DNA of 64,000 nt. Origin: Symbiodinium sp. CCMP2592 (taxonomy: Eukaryota; Sar; Dinophyceae; Suessiales; Symbiodiniaceae). The stretch spans positions 124,001 to 188,000 of the forward strand of contig CAJNDT010003846.1 of the NCBI GenBank assembly GCA_905221615.1, written 5' to 3'. Within the stretch, counting starts at the first letter, position 1, and each line of letters begins with the position of its first letter. The notes under the pieces were generated by a model. It made no database searches and was not told where the DNA came from. It saw nothing but the letters and a program-made list of their open reading frames with translations. Shown here one piece after another: positions 1-12,700 of the stretch. Position numbers and translations under genes: made by a program.

Positions 1-427
1 CAATCTACTCCACTCCTTTGGGTGCGATGCCTCACGGGGAACAAGAATCTAGAACAGCCCCACCTTCCCGAAGAAGGCAAAGGGAGCCTTAGGCAGCCTT
101 AACCCAAAGGATGCTACCATGTCCTCCTACGTCTGATGTGATTTCAATGCTCCTCGGTTTCTGGTAAACTGCTGCGACACGTTTCTGCCACACAGAACTG
201 TATGCCTTTCTCTGCAAAAAGTTTTACCTAACCCCTTTGCGCCTCTGCCTCTGTCCGGTCTGGCTGATTCTGCTTGTAGCTCTCCGTCTCCCTCTCTCTC
301 TCTCTCAATCTTCTGTCCGGGCTGTCGCCCTCCACCCCTCAATCCTGACGCCAAGCATTGCAATCGGTCATGAGCCACTCTAGCGCCTCGGCTTGGGTCT
401 CTTACATATATCTGGCTTAACTTATTC

Positions 428-515
428 GTGGTTGTCAGAATTAGGGTCCCTTGTAGGGCACCCTAAATATTAGGTGCCGTATTATAATAGGGACCATAAT
501 TTTGACAGCTACCCA
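428..515. mobile_element. MITE-like palindromic element, family 2 (copy 1)
   Basis: The element starts with GTTGTCAGAATTAGGGTCCC and ends with the imperfect reverse complement of that arm (GGGACCATAATTTTGACAGC). The core GGTGCCGTATTATAATAGGG is identical in the copy at 8346-8448. There is no coding capacity. Terminal inverted repeats plus a second dispersed copy indicate a non-autonomous mobile element. Confidence 0.6.
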
Positions 516-901
516 TGTGACATATGGCATTTCATGACTCATTCTGCAAAAAGGCTTGCTCAGCCTCTCCCGCTTGAGGACCACGGTAGCTCCCAAAAAA
601 GAAACTTGCACGACGAGAGGCATCGAAAGACTCTGTCTCCTGGCGTCGGTATCACTAAGCATTGAGGTCCAGGACGGAGGACCTCCGTCGGAAATTCCTG
701 AGTTTCTGGCAGGTTCATAATCTCGGTTCTTGTTCAGGGATTTAATTTAAATTGCCATAATACGGAAACCATATGGACCACATTATTTTCCATAGATCCT
801 TATTCTTAAATTTTTATCTAAATTAAACTTCTAAAGACAAGAGCCCAGGAATTTGTCGACGGGATCCCTTTTCGACTGAAGGCTGCCTCCCAAACACACA
901 G

Positions 902-985
902 AATAGAGGGTTTTGGGGCACATTATACTATAAATACAACAAGGAAGCCCCCCAAAAAATAGTATAGGCAATTATGAAGGTCCCT
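902..985. mobile_element. MITE-like element, family 7 (copy 1)
   Basis: It shares the order of motifs GGGTTTTGGGGCACATTATA, then CCCCCCAAAA(AA)TAGTAT, then a GGCAATTAT-like end with two other places: 49786-49892 in the same orientation and 29239-29345 inverted. Its arms are imperfect inverted repeats. It is non-coding. Confidence 0.5.
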
Positions 986-3900
986 GCATTAGGACCTTTG
1001 ACCGGCTTGGGAAACCTGTCGCGGGAACTTATGCAATCATCTCGACACGGTTCTCTCTGCGGAAACCAAAAGCAGGAAATCGAACATGTCAGTCCTATGG
1101 AGCCGTCGCAGCGTTTACAAGGAGATTCATAGGTCGCTGAATGCTCCCTACATTAAGAAAATTGTTCTTCCGGGTTGCACATGGCCAAGAAAGCTCAGGG
1201 CTCTCTACCTCGCCTCATGAATAGAAGACTTGTGTTACAAGGGCGATATCTCTGACCATGAGCGAACAAGATTATGTGACTCGCTGCCCCACTCTAAATC
1301 CAAGGCCCAGCTGCTGCATCTGCCTTTCAACAGGACACTGTCGGATCCGCATCGTCATCGTGTCCTGTAACGCATCGAGAACGACATGCATGCTTCAGAT
1401 TCAGACAGGGCACCCCCTCTCAGACCCTCGACCCCGCTCTAAACCCTGAGCTATGTACCACCTCCCGCACACCTAGACCCGAAAAGGACCCCGTGTGCAC
1501 CACAGCTGTTTGCAACCGAAAATCTGAACAGAGCCAGGTTAAGACTCTCACGATTCGCGCCTAAGGTGCCAAATAGCTGAGCGGCAGTGACTAGCATTAT
1601 CTAGCGATCACATACTTCCCTAGATGCTAAGTTACAAGTACTACTGCATACTGGCCTTAGCCCGACTACCTCAGTTCTGCGTAGTAAAGCCCTCTGGGCA
1701 GGCCCACCGTGAAACACGACTGCCATGACCCCAACCGTGCTTTTCGAGTTAAATGCCAAATCAGCAGATGAACTTCCGAAGACATGACCTGCTCGGACCA
1801 GCGTATATCCCCTGCAGGCACAGGAGGTACAACAACACCCGCCCCCTGGCAGGTGCGAAATCCGGGTCCAAATAGTACAGCTCCCCGGTCTTGCAGTGAG
1901 ATACTGTCCTCAGCTCTGCCGCGTTGTCGTGTGTGCCGGTCTCAATCCCCAGTCGCGAAGGAGTAACACGGCGGCTCTTGTTGAGAAGTCTGTTCAATAC
2001 GGCACAAAGCAGGTATGGCCACTACGATTGCCGACTTCTGCAACCCGACGTTGAACGCGACCGGGCGATGCAAGCCGTAGATTCACAAAAAGCTGCACTT
2101 TGCAGCTCAGTCTCTGAACTTCGCTTTTTGGACCTCGGCTTCGCCGGACGAAAAAACCCAAACCAGAAAAACGGGATGGGAAACCAAGAGCCATGTCGCT
2201 CTTCCCAGTCTTACATTTTACATTCTCGTGGCTGTAACCACCTCCTGGAGCTACGAGCCCGTCTACGTGGAAGTTTGAGAGAACGAATGCCCTTGGTAGA
2301 AATTTCCAGATTACAACGGGATGTTTCGTACGAGGACCCCGACATCGGGACACACCGAGTTTTAGGAAACCGCTACTTGGCTTCTTTGGCAAGCTATCGG
2401 CTGTTGTCCAATACGTAGGGGCATTTAATGCAACCCTGAGAAACAGCTGCCCTTCATAATCCGTAGATAAAGTCCTGCATGACGCACAACCCCCCAAATC
2501 CTTGTTCCAACTGAAAAGGTCCTTTTTTCTAGAACTTGAACAGTGCTCATAGCAACATTGACTCCGCATAAATCAAGGAACCACCGAAGGCGCTAAACCC
2601 TCTAAGGTTCTGCTTGCTTGCTTGCTTGCACGGGGTGTAGGGGCTGCGGACAACCCCTTCGCCCGAAAGCCCACGTACCCCACAAGCCGCGCTCGATCCT
2701 ACAGAACCTACCCCTCTCTCTCACGCACGTACCTTCTGGAGTAGTCAGGGCAGAGGTGTGCTTCTTATCGCCTTGAATCTTTGGGTGTATAATCCGTATG
2801 ATCTCTACAAAAACTTAGGCTTCCAGATTCAAGCCCACATCGAATCTAGATCTTAATACTTCCGGCCGTCCCGAGCTGGGCTCCCAAGCCGAACCAGGTG
2901 TCGTGGTGCACGTGCTTCTCTACCGACACTTCCCGCTTCTGCGCATCCTGCAGGGATTCCGGGGTTGCCCAGACGGCATCTTTGGGCTGTCGCAAGGCAA
3001 GCTGAACTGGGCTTTTTGGGATTGGAGGGTTCTGAGAGGGCTTCGTGGACTGCGGCTTGCCGGGGTTGCAAACTATTCAAGGCAGCCGTTGTGGAGTAGC
3101 CTTAATGTTCCGCACAGCAGCTCCGACTGGGAGTTGACATCTCAACCAAAACGTGCCGTCGCATTGGGGCCTCTGCTCGGGATTAGGATGCAACCTCCGA
3201 TAGAAAGTAAGGCTTTCTTGCGTAGTCGGTCTTCTTGGGCATGCTGCGGCTTCGGGCCCTGTGGAGAGAAGAAGGGACCGTCAATGGTGGCTCGGGGGGT
3301 CATGTTTGGACCCAAAACACATTGTCAGATCCAGCGCTGGGAAAAAGGCACTGGTGTAGCTAACGGTTCTAAACCGCCGCACCCTATCTCAGTCAAAGCA
3401 ACTGAAAGAAATGCCTAGGTTCCTTGTTCAAGATAGATCAAAGTAATGCAGACTGCTGGTTCAGAACCTGCCCCTACAATGATCCTGAGAGCATGGGGGC
3501 TACGGAGGTGTCCACAGCCAGAGTGCCTGAGGTATTGTCGTCAACCCTCCCCGGAGCTGCACTTCCTCAACTTAGATACAAACATTTTCTCCAAAGCCTA
3601 CATGAAAGCCATTTTCCCTAAACCCTCTTTTGCATCCAGGCCTCTTGAAGTCTTCCCTAAACCCCTTAACCCCTAAAACCCCAAACCCAAAGAATAGCCC
3701 CGACTAAGCCCAGCCAGGGTCCTTGATCTTCGGTAGCAAGCCGGTGGCCCGGGTCACGGTCGCCTGCCTTGAAAGACGCGGCGCGTCGCGGCGCGGCTTC
3801 GAGTTCGGAAGTCTTGGTGGTCACACAAGATGATTGGCATCTGTGGAGTACCGAAGAAGTCTCGCACGGGCGTCGGAAAAGGGCCCAGCGTGGAGATTTG

Positions 3901-4374
3901 GGTTTTAGGTGCACCGCTTGTTGGGGCAGGGTTCTAAGCCTTTTCCGCTAGTGTCACCATGTGCTTAACTCTAAGCTTAAAAGCAAAAATACAAACAAAC
4001 CACGTGCAGTCGTAGGTCGTAGGTGCATCCCCCAAAGGCCAGCAAGCCTTGGCCTTGAAACTTACAGAAACCTTGCAGGTTTGAGAGGCACTTTGTTGCT
4101 GATTGTTTGCCTGGCCAAAAGCTACATCGTACATACACAAACCATTGCAAAGGTACCTACTGCACCACTGAGTTAAGGTCTGGGCCCAGAGCATCGGATC
4201 TGAGAATGAGGTTGTTGCTGTTTTCGATATGCATCCGCATGCTGCAGACAAAAAGATATGGAGGGGCAATCCTGTTTTGTCGTATGCCGAGTCCGCTGCT
4301 TGAGCTTGTCGGACATCCCTGTCAAGCCCATGGAGTAGTCCCGCCTGCAGGGCAGTTGTCATGCATTCAACATG

Positions 4375-5467
4375 TCAGGTGTCGGAAGCATCCCGCAAGG
4401 CCATGGAGGTCTTCATAGTTACAACCTGAAATTCGGCAATCTGGTGAACAATTTTGGCAAGGGGATCGGGTCCACTTCCGCTGTCGCAGCTTCGAACGGA
4501 ATGAAATCCTGGTTCTATGGTTGGATCGATGGCAGGGCAGTGCGGAGACAGAGAGAACGACAGCACAACGGCGATGTACAAGCTTTATCAATGCAGACAC
4601 TCGCCCGCCCTCTCGAAGTGCGGAAGGTTTCAGATTCACCTGCGTCGCAGGTCCGCTTGCTTTGATCTGCAGGGGGTAAGTCATGAGGGAAATCGGCCGC
4701 TTGCACGGAAGATGGTAGAGAATTCGTGGAATTCCTGTAATGCTGGCTGGCACCTACACTCATACAGCCAGGCACAAAGACTCTAGATTTGCTTGCGAAA
4801 TGGCGCTGTTCCGTCTACAACACAATGGTGCACAGCCGGCGAACTCGATTGCAACAGCCTGAAGTGATGTTGAGGAAATTGTTCAGGGGCAGCGCCATAT
4901 TTGCCGGCATCAGCCTCCGCATTTCGTGTATCTCACTTACGGCAATGGGACCGGGAAGCTAAGTCTTCATGATACTGATCAAGCAATAGCACTGCAACCA
5001 GCTACTATCATAGGGATGGTGGAGCTGTGCCCGACCTCCAAACGCAAACCTTTCAACCTCTTTTGCATAAGATATCACAGCAATACCTTCCTGGAGCCTC
5101 AACATCCCTGAGCTGAGGGGCGGACAGCTTAACGGACGAACAGCCACCAGGTATGTCTGGATCCTTTCGGCTGAGAGATCGCCTTTCCCTGAAAATGGGT
5201 TTACTATGCCTGGCCCAGTGGTGCCTTGAGGGCTCAAGCCACTCGTAGTTTGTGCTTCAGATGCACCGTTCGCCATCGTAGACGCAGCACAAAGAAGGTA
5301 GTACCAGTCGTGACTGTCGCAGCGGCCCGGGCAGCAGTAGTTAGCCGAGGGCTGCAATGACGTGGACAGCAAACAACAGTCTCAAACAGAATCCTCCACT
5401 CGGAACCCTGATTTTGATTGATGGACGACCCCGACATCGTTGCAGAGTTGGTGTTTTTTGCTTGCAA
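4375..5467 (-). CDS. Weak candidate for a fragmentary gene
   Basis: Several minus-strand frames in this interval have non-repetitive composition and could be exons, for example at 5234-5467, 4959-5270 and 4375-4581, but they lie in different frames. No domain is recognised. The interval may be a decayed or multi-exon gene, or chance open frames; I cannot place splice sites with confidence. Function unknown. Confidence 0.18.
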
Positions 5468-8345
5468 GGCTTGAAAGATGCTCAGCAGCTCAGCATCTAC
5501 CCTCCAGAGCTGACGGACTCGGACTGAGGTTCCAGCTGTTCCGCCGCAGTTGGCTCGCCATCCAATCTCACGCTCACGGATTTTCGTCTCCTGGGTACTT
5601 ACATTGTATCAACAAGCTGCTTCTAGAAACGACCCCGGTCCCACATCAATTGCACTCCCTATACAGTTTTTTTGCCTTGACCAAACAGCCCGCACATCCT
5701 TCCGTCCATTTCCGTCCCACCCGTCCTTCCGCTGCTGCGTCGCACCTTTGCGCCAGGCCTGTGCGGTCTTACTGACCTCATGCCGACTGAAACACAGCCC
5801 TTGCACAGTTTGTGCTTCGGCAAAACCGCACGTGCCTGAAAGAACTTCATGATGTCCCCTTTCCTGCCTCCGGTCAGCATCGGAAGTTCAACGCTTGACT
5901 TCACCCGTTAGCCGATCCATGAACATGCGCGCCGTGGCGCCAGAATTGCACGGATCGATGTGTGAGAAGAACTGCACACATGTGGCTTAAGATCTCGTAC
6001 TTGGATTGACAAGCTGCTTCAGAATTTATGGATGCTGTTTCTGTGTAGGCGTTCTGATGCTAGACTGGGCTCGCCCGATCCCGGTGTTGAAGTTGGTTGG
6101 AGCCTAGCTGAAGTTCCCGCGCTTGCCTGCCGCCTGCACTCCATACAGACATAACTAAGAACAATACAAGAATGGCAGTAATGCGCATTTCTATCGTCAC
6201 AATGGTACCGAGCAGGTGGCAACTTTTGAAGTGTGGTCAGTGCTGAATACTGAGAGAGACTGCCGCATCCTGTTTTATCCCTGCTCTTCCTCTTCTTATG
6301 GGAACGGAAGCCACAACCATCGTCAAGTGCGGCGTGCCTCCCATCATCAGATTTAATATTCTTTGCCTCTTCTCCTGACAGCAGCCAAGCTTGAGCTCGC
6401 GAGCTTTACGAGCTGGGGATGCATTTCCCATCAAGTACAGGTTGCCCTGAATTCGGAATCCCTCACTGAGGGACCGTACTTCTACCTTAAGGCTAAGCCC
6501 CGAGGATCCTGCTCCCAACATTGAGTTAGGGGTATGTCGCCACAACTTGGGGTGCTGGTTTAGGCTTGCGAACCCCACGGGCTTCGCCTTCTTCCTGGAT
6601 CTGTTGCTGAGGACTGCTAACCTAAAACAACCCGAAATCCTAAGGCCTACACTGCACTACCTGCCCCCAAAAAGCTCTAAATTTCCTAGACATCCCTAAG
6701 CCCTTCCACCCCAATATGCACTTTGCTGCCTCCTCGGGGTCCACGAGTTCCGTGCCCAAGCCATTTCGATCCTGGCACGGTTTAAAGCCACCGTAGAAAG
6801 CTTTAGACAGCCTTGACAGGAGGGGTCGCTATCACAAAGATCCTACTAGTAGGGCCAAGACAGACAAGGCGTGCGGCTTTGGGGTCTGCCCCACGGTGGC
6901 CAGAACTACAGCCCTACAAGCAAGCGGCCCAGTCGGGTCCGGTGGCCTGGGGCTTGATCTTGTGTGGTTCTCTATCCAAAATTCTGCACCGTGGCTCGCA
7001 CCCTCAGTTCACCTGATGACTGCAAGTTTAGAAGATATGGTGCATGGAGTTTTGGCACTTGCGGTTGAGCTCGCAAGAAATGCTCTCACCAACACTGCCT
7101 CTGTTTGTAAGGGTGGATGAGTGCTGCTGGGCCCTCGCTCGCAAATGTTGTAAGCCCTAAGCTAAACCAGAAATGCCATCTGCTGCAGCTGCATGTCACA
7201 ACCTCGGCTCTAGAACCTCAGCCATGAGAATTGCACAGGTCTGCCTGGAACAGCGTACAAACCACTTGTGTGTGTGTTTTTTTTGCATCTCTCTTTTGCC
7301 CACTCGATCTTTGACAAGGCAAACTTTTTTCTTGAACCCAGGCTCAAATCCGGCAAAAACTTGACATTCGGAAGCCCCCCCCTCCCCCCCAACACCCTAA
7401 GTCTGACGGGGCTGCCATCAGCTCCTTCTGCTTTCGCATAGCTGCCCTGGATGATCAACAGGGGTTAGGGTTTGCTGGATGGATAGATTGGATAGATAGA
7501 GCGAACGACAGATAGAGAAATACATCGTCGATCTTTATAGTTAGATTGATAGACTGATAGGTCGATAATAGGTAGATAGAAACGCAGACAGCTGGGTAGA
7601 CAGCTAGGGAGATCGTCAGAGAGAGAGAGAGGAGAGATTGACAGATAGATCTATAGACATGTATTTTTATGGATATAGCGACAGATCTCATGTGACTGGG
7701 CAGAGGGCATTGGGTAGGTTTGCCGCCAACCGGTGTGCAGTTCCAGATTTGGGCCGGTCCCTTAGGGTTCAGGGCCGTAGCGTTTCCGGACCTTGAGCCT
7801 CGGCTGTTTAGGGCTTTTGGATCCTGAACTCCTCCCGCCCTCAGGCCGAAGGATCCGCCCACCAAATCAACCTCTCCCACTCACCTCAACGCCGAAACTA
7901 GAAGAGGAATTCTAAGCCCACAAGCCCACATTGCCACTTTGCCGGCACCTCTTGACCATTTCCTCCTGCTGCTTCTTCGCCTGGCGAGGCGGACAGCCTC
8001 TAAGGAGACCCAGGGAAGACTTACGAATAGGGCTTAAGGGGGTATATTATACGGTATCCATAACAACCGGAGCCTTGGGGAAGGCAATCTGAGTGCTGAT
8101 GGCTACAACTTGGCCACGAAACACGAAACGACAAGGCAAACTTGCTCCAGAGGCTCACCCCTCGACGTTCCGGAGCCTCTCTCATCGCGAGAACGCGGAA
8201 AGCACAGTTAACTTAGCGCTTCCTTCTGGAACTTGTGGGTTTCGTTTCGGTCTGAGGAAACAGGTCACTTGAAGGATTTTAAAACCTACCAATACCGGAC
8301 TGCTGAATATTTCTATCTTGTAGAGATCCATTGAAGGGGTTAGAT
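5468..8345. other. Non-coding stretch
   Basis: I see no supportable gene. There is a GATAGA-like low-complexity patch at about 7475-7680 and homopolymer tracts (T run near 7278, C runs near 7375-7390). Open frames overlap on both strands and carry no domain signature. Confidence 0.55.
7475..7680. repeat. GATAGA-rich low-complexity DNA
   Basis: Imperfect GATA/GATAGA repeats with interspersed GAGAGA. The long minus-strand frame across it translates to low-complexity Ser/Ile/Tyr-rich sequence and is not a gene. Confidence 0.7.
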
Positions 8346-8448
8346 GGGTAGTTGTCAAAATTATGGTCCCCTTTTTGGGTACCCTGAATAATAGGTGCCG
8401 TATTATAATAGGGACCCCAAAAAGGGACCATATTTTTGACAACCACCC
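8346..8448. mobile_element. MITE-like palindromic element, family 2 (copy 2)
   Basis: The left arm GGGTAGTTGTCAAAATTATG and the right arm (read on the other strand GGGTGGTTGTCAAAAATATG) form about 35-bp inverted repeats. The core is shared with the copy at 428-515. It is non-coding and clearly a non-autonomous palindromic element. Confidence 0.7.
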
Positions 8449-8550
8449 AGATATGCGGTCCCTTTGAGTCATGCCTCCATGGCAAGCTGAAGTCGAGACG
8501 AGCCTCAAACCCATCTGCCTGGAAAGGCTCGTTTTGCCCTGAACTGAACA

Positions 8551-8567
8551 CCCTAAACCCTAAACCT
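8551..8567. repeat. Interstitial telomere-like tract
   Basis: CCCTAAACCCTAAACC is two units of the plant/dinoflagellate-type telomere heptamer. It lies directly left of the palindromic element at 8577-8655. Confidence 0.7.
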
Positions 8568-8576
8568 TAGAAGGGG

Positions 8577-8655
8577 CCCCCACTCTGTAATAGTGGTATA
8601 ATAGGAATGATAGGGCCCTAATATGATCCTTGTAGTCACTATTACAGGGTGGGGG
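8577..8655. mobile_element. MITE-like element with CCCCCACTCTGTAATAGTG arms
   Basis: The left end CCCCCACTCTGTAATAGTG and right end CACTATTACAGGGTGGGGG are almost perfect inverted repeats of 19 bp around a roughly 40-bp core. It is non-coding. CCCTAAA-like tracts flank it on both sides (8551-8567 and about 8672-8685). Confidence 0.7.
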
Positions 8656-9733
8656 CAGCTTCTAACCTAAACCATCCTAAACCCTAAAGAATCTATCGAA
8701 CAAGCTGATCGTCACAACCCAGAGAACTAAGGCTCTTACAGCCTTGCCAGTCACATAACAATTCGATAACGGGTCAGCCTCGCCAGCCACATGACAATTC
8801 AACGACAGGAACCACCGTTATCTTCCTGGCTTGAGGAACATGTAGCACCCAGAATTAAAGCCACCCCCCCCCACCCCGCCCCACTCCCCCGGCACAGTGC
8901 AAAGTGTTCAGCCCACCCGCTCCGAAGCTTCCTTGGCCAAGGCTGCCTCAGTTGGGCAGTTTGGCGGCTTCTCTACACGCAGCCGGGTCGATTGGCCGTC
9001 TCTTGTAGGAGCCGGAAAGCCAAAGTTGCTGGAAACTTCGGGATGGAAATCCATTAAGGAGCGGAGCGCTTGCTTCGGGCTTTGGGCTTAGGTTAACAAA
9101 AACAGGTCAGGTACCCTTCGCGAGCCGCACGCAGAACGAAACAACCACGCACAGGCAAAGTTCAGTGAGTGGGCCACATACAAAGAACGCAGAACACACC
9201 GAGGGCCCCGTAATGCCAAGTCCAGGGCATCACTCTTGTTCCGGGTCACAAGACCCTTGTACTTGCCGCCTGCACCACTGGTGGCAGTTCGCTAAAGGGC
9301 TTGCCCTATGGTTTAGGGCGGTTGGCGGCTTAATGGTGCAGATGCATTTCCAGTTCCTACGAAGTGTGGAATTTGCAGAGTTATCCCTATTATCTATTTC
9401 AACCGTGTCATCAACATCATGATTATCGCGTACTGAACAATGACATCAGCATCAACCTCCATCACCGCCACCGCCAAATTTACTCACACACACAATGCAA
9501 GACTAGGAAGCAACGTGGCTTTCGGCATCTCCGCAACATCGCTGGTCGTCATGGAGTTTGAGAGTCTAATTCATCCTCTACTTCCGGCAACCACGCTGTT
9601 GAACCCGCCGCGAAGTCAAACGAAAGAAACAGGAGAAGCTTACCTGTCTTGGCAATCTTGGCACACACTCCGAAGAATCCAGGCCACGCAATGCTGCCTC
9701 AAGTTAAAACTCGGCTTGTGACGATATTCAGAG
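8656..9733. other. Non-coding stretch
   Basis: No gene supported. Small plus-strand frames at 8791-9091 and 9165-9721 show no domain and overlap in alternate frames. Confidence 0.5.
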
Positions 9734-9833
9734 ATATGGGAATTATTGAAAATACGGGACCCTAAGATAGTACGCTAAAAATTAGGATCCTTAATAAGGT
9801 GTACCCCTAAAATGCGGAAACCCCCCCATATGG
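9734..9833. mobile_element. MITE-like element, family 1 (diverged copy)
   Basis: It starts ATATGGGAATTATTGAAAAT and ends CGGAAACCCCCCCATATGG, a diverged form of the CATATGGGAGTTTCC arms seen intact at 17540-17653. The internal AGGATCCTTAATAAGG core matches the other family members. Confidence 0.6.
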
Positions 9834-9929
9834 ATGTTGCCGACAGCAAGGGATATGAAACGGCACATCCGCCGAAATTCCTCACGAGACCTGAAAGCCC
9901 AGGCCCTGAACCCTCCATAAGAAAGATCT

Positions 9930-10031
9930 GGGAGTTTCCGAAAAGAGGGGACTCTACTATGGTACCCTAAATAATAGGATCCTTCCTTCAAGGACCCCAA
10001 AGGAAGACACCCCTATTTTCGGAAACTCCCA
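9930..10031. mobile_element. MITE-like element, family 1 (copy)
   Basis: GGGAGTTTCCGAAAAGAGGG at the left is answered by CCTATTTTCGGAAACTCCCA at the right. The core carries ACCCTAAATAATAGGATCCT. It is non-coding. Confidence 0.75.
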
Positions 10032-10189
10032 TCTCAGAACCCTCTAAGCACCCTGGAATACAAACTTTGAAGCCGGATCTTGCTACCTGGACGACGGGGA
10101 GGCATAGCGACCTCGGAAGAGGCTGCAATCGCATGGTTCTCCAAAGTAGGATCCGGTCAAAGGCCTTTTACATGCCTTTACCATTACCC

Positions 10190-10232
10190 TCTAAACCCTA
10201 AGCCCTAACCCTAAACCCTAACCCCAAACCCC
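10190..10232. repeat. Interstitial telomere-like tract
   Basis: Degenerate CCCTAAA units over about 43 bp, including CCCTAACCCTAAACCCTAAC. They are not at a chromosome end. Confidence 0.75.
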
Positions 10233-10375
10233 GATTTTGCGGGTGGTCTGGCGCCTCTTCACGGAAGCTTCGGCTTTCCAGGAAGTGGCCCTGCGAGCTT
10301 CTGTCCTTCGGTCCTCCCCTTTGGGAATCCCGGCTTAACCGAAGCTCAACCACAGTTGCCTAGTACGACTCATTA

Positions 10376-10507
10376 CACTATACTTCTAACAAGGAACCCC
10401 TAAGATAGTATAGGTACTACGGCCTCTTATAATAAGGACCCCCTAAAACAGTATAGGGGGGCCCCTATAATAAGGAACCCCTAAAATAGTATAGGTACTA
10501 AGGCCCC
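10376..10507. repeat. Tandem palindromic element (AATAGTATAGG family)
   Basis: Three iterations of a unit containing AAGGAACCCCTAAGATAGTA or AAGGACCCCCTAAAACAGTA and TATAGGTACTA(A/C)GGCC. The unit shares its vocabulary with MITE family 7. It is non-coding. Confidence 0.6.
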
Positions 10508-10805
10508 TAGTGTAAGACTCCGGTCCACGAATTAGGCCCGAAACCTCCGAGCTGGAGTCGAAAACTCGAAACAAAAGACTAGACCCAAGAGTAACCTAGG
10601 ACTAAAAAGGGTGCCCTTTTTGGGTTTAAAGGGTGTTATAAGGGAACCTAAACCTGAAAAAAGGGAATAAGGTCCTCCTCTGGGTCCTAGAAGAAACAGT
10701 AGCCTCTGGGCGACTCGTGGCACTCCCTGCAACTTTGGTGCCGTGTCTGAGCGTGGGATTCAGGAGGCCGGATCACCCCTATCCCTGGGGATTGAAATAG
10801 CCGAA

Positions 10806-10913
10806 AAGCCTTACTGTATATAGTATGGTCTTTGGGCCCAAAAGCCTCAATACTGTATGTAAAGCCTTATAGAGTATGGTCTTTGGGCCCAAAAGCCTCA
10901 ATATGTGAGTCCT
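10806..10913. repeat. Direct duplication of about 50 bp
   Basis: Two adjacent copies of AAAGCCTTA...TAGTATGGTCTTTGGGCCCA...AAGCCTCAATA. The internal TTTGGGCCCAAA is itself a palindrome. It is non-coding. Confidence 0.75.
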
Positions 10914-11454
10914 TAGAGCCCTAGGGTCTCACACCTCCGCTTTCCAGGCTTTGGGTTCTGCCTGGCGTCTTATAAAGTTTAGTAAGATGCTGAACCACCT
11001 TCGACTATCGTTACAGCTACCGTGTTGACTATCATTATTGGGTTCGGGGGCCGAACTCGACCACTGCGATTTGCGCAGTTCAGGTCCGCCTTCCCCACGA
11101 CATCACTATCAACTCTGGCGCTTAGGGGGCGTTGTCGTAATTCGAACCCTAAGAAACACCAGCCCCTTTCCTTTCACAAACCTATAAAACCCAATCCATT
11201 TCAGTGCTCTTCCAGAATAACATGAGAAATACACACGAGTGGGCGAGTTCTGAAAGAATGTTTTTTTTGTTTTTTTTGGTTTTGTTTTTTGGTTTCGACG
11301 CTTTGAGACACATTGGCTACGTGACAGACAGATCAATGAATCGCTGCGCGTTCCAAAAGAAGCCGATGCGTGTCAGTCGTGTGTTGCATCACATATATCG
11401 CTCATGCATCACTGGTCTCACTCATGCCGTATACAGTTTGTGATTCGCGGTGTT

Positions 11455-12700
11455 CCGTACTCAAGCCTAGTATAACCTAGTTCTATTTTCCGGTGACTCA
11501 TATCTGCACAGCAGTCGCGATTCATGACAAGCTTCCGGTGGCCTCCTCAATACTTATTAAACTATCTTGGTTGGAAAGGACTGTAGTGATACAAAATGAA
11601 ACTAGCGTGCAACCTCTCACCAACTGAACTAGTATCATTCCAACCACTATATTAAGTAATCTCTTTAGTCTTGTTCTCGACTAGGCTTAAACATAAGAAC
11701 CACTGAGATATAATGATGTAAGCCTTCACATAACATCACTAGAACACACATGAAAAACTTAGACAACTTGATTTGTATTAACCTCTACACACAGCTAACC
11801 TAGACCGTTCATGCCAATGCCACTACCTATAGCTGTTCATCTAGTGTTAGTAAGTCATTTTAATACAGCACAAGACAATACATATAATAGTCCTAATGGG
11901 GTAGCATTGATTGTACTTAATGGTAAGACATAATGAAAAAGTGCAACAACATAATAAGAGTCATGGAAATCTATATCAATAGCAGCACTAATTACCAAGT
12001 ATAATACCGGTTGAACCACCTATTGTAAACAGAATATATGAAAGATATACTATAACAGTTAACATTAGTTGTGAAATAGTATCAGTAGACATGCATTACT
12101 TGTCCAGGGATGTAGAATACCAACTACATGATCGTAAAGAACAAGTTGGTAATGATCATATAACCAATGTATTAACCTGTAAAGTTAGCTCTTGTATCAC
12201 TGTTGCATACTAGTTGTAAACATATGATGTGTCCAAACTAATTTATCCTAATAGACAAAGACAACTCATAGCCTCATAGCTCAGGTTATCCGATTATAGA
12301 CAAGTTAACCAAAGACACTAAACATGCAATAAGCCAGTTATTGTTAAACTATTGGTTATCGAATGCTGGAAGGGTAGACTTCTGGATTCCCAAAGAACTA
12401 AACCAAGCATTGATAGAACATAGCATCACCTCCAAATATGAACCAAATGCTATTGTATTAAGTGCATATCTGTTAATAACCTTAATTAGTGAAGCATCGC
12501 ACCTGTTAAGATTGGTAGAACTATTAATAAGATAGATGATGTAGTCCTAGCTGATCTAGTTATATGTTGGTTATGTAGCTTAACATCAACCTAATGATTG
12601 CACAATGTGACAAGTATTACAGAAATTATATAGATGTTAATGTTGATGACAGAGCTGATATAGTTAAACTATAGATAATAAGATTGATGCCGCGCACATA
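11455..12700. other. AT-rich island without a gene
   Basis: About 1.2 kb of clearly more AT-rich sequence than its surroundings, with abundant ACTAGT, AACTAG and TAACC motifs and stops in every frame. The longest frame (12341-12535, plus) is 64 codons and has no recognised similarity. It could be an old transferred organellar or viral-type fragment, or a repeat family with its own composition. I see no hallmark of either. Confidence 0.6.

Larger units (their letters stand above)
1..4360. other. Non-coding, repeat-bearing stretch
   Basis: No gene is supported here. Open frames on both strands are short, overlap each other and show no recognisable domain. The stretch holds two small palindromic elements, listed separately, near 428-515 and 902-985. 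A CCCTAAA-like tract lies near 3620-3685. Many segments are rich in short inverted repeats built from GGGACC/GGTCCC and ATTATAAT cores. Confidence 0.6.

Noticed and set aside
1924-3418. Plus-strand frames of 164 and 171 residues
   Set aside because: Overlapped by similar-length minus-strand frames, no domain or membrane pattern, and arginine/serine-rich random-like composition.
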